5,024 bases of DNA from the NCBI GenBank assembly GCA_905233335.1, contig CAJOED010000136.1, positions 1 through 5,024 of the forward strand. The letters are read 5' to 3'. The notes under the pieces are model-generated. The model was not told the DNA's origin and ran no database searches. It was given only the letters and a program-made list of their open reading frames with translations. The stretch's first letter is position 1. Every line of letters starts with the position of its first letter. The position numbers and the translations under genes are program-made. Shown one piece after another: positions 1 through 4,139 of this stretch. The stretch is from an uncultured Synergistales bacterium (lineage in GTDB: Bacteria; Synergistota; Synergistia; Synergistales; Aminobacteriaceae).

Positions 1-54
1 GGTGGTGGTGTAGCCGCAGTTAGTGCAGATGTATTTTGTGATTTGCGCAGTCAT
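1..54 (-). CDS. radA: Probable DNA repair protein RadA, N-terminal fragment (runs off the left edge)
   Basis: Only the first 18 codons are present: ATG at 54-52, reading MTAQITKYICTNCGYTTT. The CxxCG pair at residues 10-14 (C10, C13, G14) within a short basic start looks like the first half of the N-terminal zinc finger of RadA, where CxxCG is followed four residues later by a K/R-W pair and then a second Cys pair. Those later residues lie outside the window. RadA is a RecA-like, DnaB-type ATPase that processes recombination intermediates by driving branch migration. A Shine-Dalgarno-like AAGGA lies at 62-58, only 3 nt from the ATG. The gene starts 9 nt after tsaD on the same strand, so it is probably the next gene of the operon. 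Bacillus also keeps radA close to ispD-ispF, which fits. Rubredoxin, rubrerythrin or another small zinc-ribbon protein could begin in a similar way, so the name is an inference from a short fragment. Confidence 0.55.
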   Translation of the reverse strand, partial: MTAQITKYICTNCGYTTT

Positions 55-63
55 TATTCCTTA

Positions 64-1050
64 TCATAATTCATGAAGCGACGGATCCGCTTCTACCTCA
101 CCGCAAACTCCTCTGCTCCTCATGAACGCATTACGTCCCGCCATCGCAATCATTACGGCGTTATCGGTGCACCTGCTCAATTTCGGAAGCCACACGCGCA
201 AACCCTTCATGTTCGTCAACGCTTCACGTAACGCACTGTTTGCCGACACTCCGCCCGAAACAGAAATTTTCGTTATGCCCGTGAGTTTTGCCGCAAGAGA
301 GATTTTCGCCGTCAACGCCTCCACTACAGCACGCTGAAACGACGCGCACAAGTCATTCACCGGGATATTGCCGCCGCATTTCTTGACCTGCCACAATAAC
401 GCTGTCTTGAGGCCGCTGAAACTGAACTCTACTTCATGAGTGTTCTTGAGGGGGACGGGAAAATCAAAGGCGTGTGCATTTCCTGTTTTCGCGAGTCTGT
501 CTATTTCGGGGCCGCCTGGGTATTTCAGGCCGAGAATACGCGCTGCCTTGTCGTATGCTTCACCTGCTGCATCATCGCGGGTCTGTCCGAGAAGCTCATA
601 CTTCCCGAAATCGTCAACACGAATTATCTCCGTGTGTCCTCCCGAAACTATCAGCGACAAGAACGGGGGATTAAGATCTTCCGCGTCAACAAGCGGAGCG
701 AACAGATGTCCCTCAAGATGATTCACGCCGATTAACGGAACGTCCCAAACCTGCGAGAGTGCTTTTGCTGTCTGTACACCGACAATCAAAGATCCCATTA
801 ATCCCGGCCCGCGCGTTACTGCTATGAGATCCAGGCTATTCCCTGAAAGCGTACAGTCCTCTAGTGCACGGTCAACTAACGGGAGTAAGTTTTCGAGGTG
901 TTTTCTTGCGGCAAATTCCGGAATTACTCCGCCGAAACGTGAATGGTCTTTTATCTGGCTCGACAAATACTCGCACAACACTTCGCGCTCATTGTGGAGA
1001 ATTGCGACTCCTGTATCATCACAGCTTGTTTCTATTCCCAAAGTAAACAT
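64..1050 (-). CDS. tsaD: tRNA N6-adenosine threonylcarbamoyltransferase TsaD
   Basis: TsaD transfers the threonylcarbamoyl group from TC-AMP (made by TsaC) to A37 of tRNAs reading ANN codons, giving t6A. In bacteria it works in the cytoplasm with TsaB and TsaE. The 328-aa product has the usual family length and an ASKHA fold. Visible motifs are GIETSCDDT at residues 5-13 (nucleotide binding), GPG at 81-83, HLEGH at 111-115 with metal ligands H111 and H115, SGGHT at 136-140, FSFSGLKTA at 209-217, SGGVSAN at 265-271 and CTDNA at 294-298 with metal ligand D296. The ATG at 1050 is the only reasonable start: an in-frame TAA lies at 1068-1066, and MFTLGIETSC matches the normal N-terminus. There is no Shine-Dalgarno sequence before it. 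The upstream small gene ends 2 nt before the ATG, so expression probably relies on translational coupling. No partner tsaB, tsaC or tsaE gene is in the window. Confidence 0.97.
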   Translation of the reverse strand: MFTLGIETSCDDTGVAILHNEREVLCEYLSSQIKDHSRFGGVIPEFAARKHLENLLPLVDRALEDCTLSGNSLDLIAVTRGPGLMGSLIVGVQTAKALSQVWDVPLIGVNHLEGHLFAPLVDAEDLNPPFLSLIVSGGHTEIIRVDDFGKYELLGQTRDDAAGEAYDKAARILGLKYPGGPEIDRLAKTGNAHAFDFPVPLKNTHEVEFSFSGLKTALLWQVKKCGGNIPVNDLCASFQRAVVEALTAKISLAAKLTGITKISVSGGVSANSALREALTNMKGLRVWLPKLSRCTDNAVMIAMAGRNAFMRSRGVCGEVEADPSLHEL

Positions 1051-1052
1051 GA

Positions 1053-1235
1053 CTACATGTACGAGTTATCTTCTACAAATTCCGGCCACGCATGGTTGAC
1101 GAAATCATCATACGCATCAAAAAGCGGCGGTATCATAATATCATCATTCATCACGAACTGTTCAAAGCCGTTCAGAGCGATCTCTCCGAACCATAATTTA
1201 TTGTCGCATTCCCTGTTGTGTGAAAACTGAAGCAT
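1053..1235 (-). CDS. Small acidic protein of unknown function (60 aa) between ispDF and tsaD
   Basis: I do not recognise this protein. An open frame could start at 1274, inside ispDF, but the better start is the ATG at 1235-1233. It overlaps the ispDF stop by one base (TAATG) and has a GGAGAA ribosome-binding site at 1243-1238. The stop TAG (1055-1053) is 2 nt before the tsaD ATG. The gene therefore fills the whole 184-nt space between two well-identified genes and couples to both, which argues for real coding. The 60-aa product is strongly acidic: 12 Asp/Glu against one Arg and one Lys. It has two Trp, several Phe/Tyr and clusters such as NDDIMIPP (30-37) and FDAYDDF (39-45). There is one Cys (C10), no signal peptide, no membrane segment and no metal-binding motif. 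It could be a small cytoplasmic partner protein, or a translated leader whose role is to bring ribosomes to tsaD. No function is assigned. Confidence 0.66.
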   Translation of the reverse strand: MLQFSHNRECDNKLWFGEIALNGFEQFVMNDDIMIPPLFDAYDDFVNHAWPEFVEDNSYM

Positions 1236-2341
1236 TATTCTCCATGCCTCCCCAGTGTAGCTGCTGCATGACACGTCATAGAGAGTCCGCGCCCGGCATC
1301 ATCAAGATTCTCTGCGGACTTGAACTTTATGTTGACGGCAAAAAATTTTCCCAAGTTGTTCTTTATGGCTTCACGGTATGCGTTGAGTTTCGGAACTTGC
1401 GCGATCACTACCGCGTCGACAAATTCCACCGTCCACCCGTCAGCCTCTACCAGCCTCATAACTTCCCGTAGAAGCTCTATGCTGTCTGCTCCCCTGTAAC
1501 GCTCATCACTTGCCGGGAAAATCGTCCCGATGTCGTCAAGTCCCGCCGCACCCAAAACCGCGTCCATGATTGCGTGAGTGAGCAAGTCAGCGTCGGAGTG
1601 CCCAAGCAAGCCCAAAGGTGAAGGGATATTCACGCCGCCGAGTATCAATTTTCGTCCGGGTACAAGCCGGTGAACATCGTAGCCCAAGCCCGTGCGCGTA
1701 ATTTTCTGTTCTGTGAGTGCCCTTGCTGTTGTCATATCTTCCTGCCACGTAATTTTGAAGTTCATGCGTTCCCCGTCAACTTTCCGCAAAATTCCTCCGG
1801 CGTTCGTCCATGCTTCAGCCTCGTCCTTTGCCAGCGGATTATCCCTCACTGCATCAATCAGCCGTAATCTGTGAAAAACTTGTGGTGTCTGTGTGATATA
1901 CAGCCCGTCCCTGTTCACGCACGTAATGTTTTCTCCGTCAATACGTTTCAGCGCGTCGGCAACAGGGAGAACAGGAACAGCCCCGGCATTTTCTGTTACG
2001 GTGTCCATGAGAGCGAGAAATAGTTTTTGTGTTGCGAAAGGTCGTGCGGCATCATGTACGAGAACGTAACTACAGCTTGCGGCATTCAGTCCGTTCAACA
2101 CTGACACAGCCCGTTCGCTTCCTCCGTGAGTGATGATGAGGGGTATATCGTGAGGCCAAGAGGGATTGAGATTTTCGCCTTCAGGTATCACGAGCACAAT
2201 TTCGCGCACACCGGGAGTCTTTGCGGCAGTTTCAGCACTCCACCGCCATAACTCACGACCGCAGAGATTCATGAACTGTTTTTTTTCGCCGCCCATACGA
2301 GAGCCTTTTCCGCCCGCAACAATAACGAAAGAGAACATCAT
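1235..2341 (-). CDS. ispDF: Bifunctional IspD/IspF (MEP cytidylyltransferase / MECDP synthase)
   Basis: This fused enzyme catalyses two non-consecutive steps of the MEP pathway to IPP/DMAPP: MEP + CTP to CDP-ME (IspD), and CDP-ME-2-phosphate to MEcPP (IspF). IspE, which acts between them, is not in the window. The IspD half covers about residues 1-212, with the CTP-binding loop VAGGKGSRMGGEKKQF (8-23), VHDAARPF (95-102), QTPQVF (151-156), DEAEAW (173-178) and NFKITWQEDM (194-203). The IspF half (about 216-368) has YDVH (D222, H224), GHSDAD (247-252) and H256; by alignment with E. coli IspF, D222, H224 and H256 are the metal ligands (E. coli D8, H10, H42). Where most IspF proteins have KATTTE, this one has KFKSAE (339-344), followed by AGRG (349-352): the Glu is kept, the Thr residues are not. 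The start ATG at 2341 overlaps the recR stop (ATGA) and has AAGGAG 6 nt upstream; a second ATG at 2338 is possible. 368 aa is normal for a fusion. Confidence 0.95.
   Translation of the reverse strand: MMFSFVIVAGGKGSRMGGEKKQFMNLCGRELWRWSAETAAKTPGVREIVLVIPEGENLNPSWPHDIPLIITHGGSERAVSVLNGLNAASCSYVLVHDAARPFATQKLFLALMDTVTENAGAVPVLPVADALKRIDGENITCVNRDGLYITQTPQVFHRLRLIDAVRDNPLAKDEAEAWTNAGGILRKVDGERMNFKITWQEDMTTARALTEQKITRTGLGYDVHRLVPGRKLILGGVNIPSPLGLLGHSDADLLTHAIMDAVLGAAGLDDIGTIFPASDERYRGADSIELLREVMRLVEADGWTVEFVDAVVIAQVPKLNAYREAIKNNLGKFFAVNIKFKSAENLDDAGRGLSMTCHAAATLGRHGE
1238..1243 (-). promoter_or_regulatory. Ribosome-binding site of the 60-aa gene
   Basis: On the minus strand the bases read GGAGAATAATG: GGAGAA, two spacer bases, then the ATG that shares its A with the ispDF stop TAA. 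The spacing is on the short side, but the site lies inside the last codons of ispDF, so a ribosome finishing ispDF can restart directly. This site decides the start at 1235 over the upstream in-frame ATG at 1274. Confidence 0.6.
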
Positions 2342-2928
2342 ATCTCACTCCTTGATTCTATTGCTGTGTGAAGTGTCATCTTGTCCGCGAACTCTATAGC
2401 TCCTCCGACCGGAAGACCGTAAGCAAGCCGAGTAACTTTTCCCGTGCTTGTTCTTTTCAGGGTGTCAATTAGCGCGTAATAGGTCAAGTCGCCCTCCATC
2501 TTTGGACTCGTAGCTACGATAATCTCATCGGGTGAAAGTTCCTTCACGTGATGAATGAGAAAATCTATCGCGTTCTCTTTGAGTTCGTCGCCCTTTATGG
2601 GAGCAACACGCCCGCCGAGTATGTGATACAAGCCGTTGTACAGCCCGGACTGTTCGAGAGCCGACAATGCTTCAACGTCCTCAACAACGCACAAAGTTTT
2701 TCTGTCGCGCAAAGGGTCAACACATATAGCGCATGGGTCTTTGTCGGTGATGTTCCCGCAATGACGGCAGGTCTTCATGTTCTTCTTGAGGTCGGAAATC
2801 ATAGTGCCGATATGTTCAAGCTCTGAATTATCCTGCTTCATGAGGTGATAAGCTATGCGCCGTGCACTTTTGAGGCCAAGTCCGGGAAATTTTTTCAGTG
2901 TTGTGATGAGTTCGTTGAGTGCGTCCAC
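2338..2928 (-). CDS. recR: Recombination protein RecR
   Basis: RecR acts with RecO (and RecF) to load RecA on single-stranded DNA at gaps, in the cytoplasm. The 196-aa length matches the family (about 198-201). Domains in order: helix-hairpin-helix DNA-binding segment FPGLGLKSARRIAYHL (14-29); C4 zinc finger with C54, C57, C66 and C69; Toprim domain from about 78 to 172, with CVVEDVEAL (80-88), the conserved stretch GLYNGLYHILGG (95-106) and ATSPKMEGD (139-147); and the C-terminal RLAYGLPVGGAIEFAD (167-182). Two Toprim spots differ from the usual pattern: E-x-P-x-D is E-D-V-E-A here (83-87), and the usual NPxxEG is SPKMEG. The start is GTG (2928-2926), sharing its G with the ybaB stop (TAGTG). 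Only a weak GGGA-like ribosome-binding site is visible inside the ybaB end, so coupling to ybaB is likely. ybaB-recR is a widely conserved gene pair. Confidence 0.96.
   Translation of the reverse strand: MDALNELITTLKKFPGLGLKSARRIAYHLMKQDNSELEHIGTMISDLKKNMKTCRHCGNITDKDPCAICVDPLRDRKTLCVVEDVEALSALEQSGLYNGLYHILGGRVAPIKGDELKENAIDFLIHHVKELSPDEIIVATSPKMEGDLTYYALIDTLKRTSTGKVTRLAYGLPVGGAIEFADKMTLHTAIESRSEI
2348..2353 (-). promoter_or_regulatory. Shine-Dalgarno AAGGAG of ispDF
   Basis: The minus strand reads AAGGAG, six spacer bases, then ATGATG. The spacing favours the first ATG (2341) over the second (2338, 9 nt away). The site lies within the last codons of recR. Confidence 0.75.
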
Positions 2929-3239
2929 TAGAAACCCATTCCCATAGCACCGAGTGCGCCAGTAAGACCTCCCATTCTCTCGCCCATAAGCTCGCGGCTC
3001 TTCTTGATGCCTTCATTGACTGCGGACATTACGAGGTCTTCAAGCATTTCTGTATCTTCAGGGTTAATGACTTCGGGGTCTATTTTGACGCTTACCATAT
3101 CGCCCTGCCCGGTAAATTTTGCGGTTACCATTCCTCCGCCGACGACTGCTTCTACTGTTTCATTAGCAAGCTGTTCCTGTATCTGCATCATTTGTGTCTG
3201 CATTTGCTTTGCCTGCTTCATGATATTGTTGAGCTTCAT
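2928..3239 (-). CDS. ybaB: Nucleoid-associated protein, YbaB/EbfC family
   Basis: Members of this family are small dimeric DNA-binding proteins associated with the nucleoid. The 103-aa product has the usual length and layout: an N-terminal amphipathic helix rich in Met and Gln (about 4-27), the central strand region with VGGGMVTAKFTGQGDMVSVKID (33-54, quoted in part: G34-G36, then G44-G46), a second helix (about 60-86) and a flexible Gly/Met-rich tail ending GMGF. It is the first gene of the leftward operon. A good ribosome-binding site, AGGGAG (3254-3249), lies 9 nt before the ATG. dnaX usually precedes ybaB-recR in bacteria, but here a divergent gene does, so this pair has been separated from dnaX or dnaX lies elsewhere. 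Confidence 0.95.
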   Translation of the reverse strand: MKLNNIMKQAKQMQTQMMQIQEQLANETVEAVVGGGMVTAKFTGQGDMVSVKIDPEVINPEDTEMLEDLVMSAVNEGIKKSRELMGERMGGLTGALGAMGMGF

Positions 3240-3248
3240 ATGTGATTA

Positions 3249-3254
3249 CTCCCT
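3249..3254 (-). promoter_or_regulatory. ybaB: Shine-Dalgarno AGGGAG of ybaB
   Basis: The minus strand reads AGGGAG followed by nine bases and the ATG at 3239. It is the only strong initiation site between the divergent promoter region and the ybaB coding sequence, and it fixes the start. Confidence 0.7.
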
Positions 3255-3267
3255 GTGAAAATTATTT

Positions 3268-3296
3268 TTGAATGCGTAAATTCTATCACGTATAAT
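3268..3296 (+). promoter_or_regulatory. Sigma-70-type promoter for the rightward DUF554 gene
   Basis: The -35 box TTGAAT (3268-3273, first four bases match TTGACA) and a perfect -10 box TATAAT (3291-3296) are separated by exactly 17 bp. Transcription would start near 3303, giving a leader of about 40 nt before the ATG at 3342. The surrounding DNA is AT-rich and lies between divergent genes, where a promoter is expected. It is a match by eye, not measured. Confidence 0.68.
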
Positions 3297-3321
3297 AATT
3301 TGCAGAAAAATTTTTGTGCAA
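3292..3321 (-). promoter_or_regulatory. Candidate leftward promoter of the ybaB-recR-ispDF-tsaD operon
   Basis: On the minus strand TTGCAC (3321-3316) and TATTAT (3297-3292) are 18 bp apart. The -10 matches five of six consensus bases, the -35 only its first three. A start near 3285 would leave a leader of about 45 nt before ybaB. The -10 shares bases 3292-3296 with the rightward -10 on the opposite strand. Another -10 candidate, TAGAAT (minus strand, 3286-3281), has no good -35 at the right distance. An operon promoter should be in this gap, but which box is used is uncertain. Confidence 0.42.
3301..3320. repeat. 20-bp near-perfect palindrome, possible operator
   Basis: The bases TGCAGAAAAATTTTTGTGCA form an inverted repeat with 9 of 10 positions paired and no loop; only the fifth base of each arm mismatches. 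Such symmetry suits a dimeric regulator, although the A5T5 core may simply be a curved AT tract. It sits at the predicted rightward start point (about 3303) and overlaps the leftward -35 candidate, so a bound protein could affect both directions. It lacks the GC stem and terminal U-run order of an intrinsic terminator. No regulator gene is seen in the window. Confidence 0.45.
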
Positions 3322-3325
3322 GGAG
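3320..3325 (+). promoter_or_regulatory. Shine-Dalgarno-like AAGGAG, unusually far from the DUF554 start
   Basis: AAGGAG is a perfect anti-SD match, but 16 nt separate it from the ATG at 3342, against the usual 5-10. No in-frame ATG, GTG or TTG lies between them. The motif may still recruit ribosomes, with looping or standby binding. It also touches the end of the palindrome. Confidence 0.4.
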
Positions 3326-3341
3326 AAAGACACGACACATA

Positions 3342-4052
3342 ATGACAGAAATTTTTGCGGCACTTCCTGCGGGCGGAACAATCTTCAATGCGCTTGCTGT
3401 TCTTATCGGCAGTATGCTTGGACTTACGGCTGGGAAATTCATTCCTGAAAAGATGCATGATACTATCTTCAACTGCTTGGGACTCTTCACGATGTACGTC
3501 GGAATAAACATGACTCTGAACACGAAACACTCTATAGCTGTCTTATTGAGCCTGATACTCGGAGCATTGACGGGAGAAATTCTTGGGCTTGAGGACAAAT
3601 TGACCTCACTGGGCGACACCCTGAAGGCAAAACTTCACGCCTCGAACGCAAGATTTACGCAGGGTTTTGTGTCGTCGACGTTATTATTCTGTGTCGGGTC
3701 GATGGCAATAATCGGAGCATTTGAGGACGGACTCCGGCATAATCCCGAAATCCTCATGACCAAAGGCGTAATGGACGGTATAGCGGCTACGATGCTTGCG
3801 GGTTCGTTCGGGGTCGGAGTGATATTCTCGGCTGTTTCGGTGCTGGTGTATCAGGGAGTGCTGACGTTCGCGGCTTCCGGGCTTGAGACGTTCATTACGG
3901 CGGACATGTACGCGAATATTTCGGGACTAGGTGGGCTGATGATTATGGGCATCGGGCTGAACATGCTGAAGGTTACGCGGCTGAAACTTTGCGATATGCT
4001 TCCGGGGCTGGTGTATGTTGTGTTTCTCACGATGATTTTTGCGGCAAACTGA
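3342..4052 (+). CDS. DUF554 (YqgA-like) integral membrane protein
   Basis: This is a DUF554 family membrane protein; the family has no settled function, and transport is only a guess. The 236-aa product (family usually about 225-240) has about seven hydrophobic segments, near residues 9-30, 41-57, 64-83, 108-126, 145-168, 192-208 and 217-233. Family marks are the N-terminal GTIFNALAVLIGSMLGL (12-28), TGEILGLEDKL (77-87) and FCVGSMAIIGAFEDGL (116-131), which corresponds to the usual FCxGPMxIxGxIxDGL with Ser in place of Pro. The frame is open upstream to a GTG at 3255, but that would place coding sequence over the promoter and add 29 polar residues absent from the family, so the ATG at 3342 is preferred. 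It is transcribed away from the ybaB operon. No terminator is visible after the stop, so the next gene 87 nt downstream may share its message. Confidence 0.9.
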   Translation: MTEIFAALPAGGTIFNALAVLIGSMLGLTAGKFIPEKMHDTIFNCLGLFTMYVGINMTLNTKHSIAVLLSLILGALTGEILGLEDKLTSLGDTLKAKLHASNARFTQGFVSSTLLFCVGSMAIIGAFEDGLRHNPEILMTKGVMDGIAATMLAGSFGVGVIFSAVSVLVYQGVLTFAASGLETFITADMYANISGLGGLMIMGIGLNMLKVTRLKLCDMLPGLVYVVFLTMIFAAN

Positions 4053-4124
4053 GCAGAATATCGGCTACGATGCTTACAGCTTCCGGGCGACGAGGGCATG
4101 AAGTACATTGCAGAAAAACATACT

Positions 4125-4130
4125 AAGGGG
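4125..4130 (+). promoter_or_regulatory. Ribosome-binding site AAGGGG of the FrhB-like gene
   Basis: AAGGGG lies 9 nt before the ATG at 4140. The alternative in-frame ATG at 4098 has only GAGGG one base away, too close to work well, and would add 14 basic residues. This favours 4140 as the start. Confidence 0.5.
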
Positions 4131-4139
4131 AAAAGGTAC

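Noticed and set aside
436..735. Plus-strand open frames of 93-99 codons over tsaD.
   Set aside because: They are shadows of the conserved TsaD frame on the other strand and have no start-site support.
3246..3619. Minus-strand open frames (94 and 127 codons) extending leftward over the divergent region.
   Set aside because: They are antisense to DUF554 coding sequence and run through both promoter candidates.
3784..4075. A 14-bp exact direct repeat, CGGCTACGATGCTT, inside the DUF554 gene (3784-3797) and just after its stop (4062-4075).
   Set aside because: The copies are short, fall in different reading contexts and have no flanking similarity or target-site pattern; chance or a small local duplication is enough.
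4098..4139. Earlier start at ATG 4098 for the FrhB-like gene.
   Set aside because: Its ribosome-binding site is one base from the ATG and the extra 14 residues do not resemble the family; 4140 has a better-spaced AAGGGG.
4053..4139. Possible terminator or promoter between DUF554 and the FrhB-like gene.
   Set aside because: No GC-rich stem with a T-run was found, and the only -10-like string (TACGAT, 4066-4071) has no matching -35.
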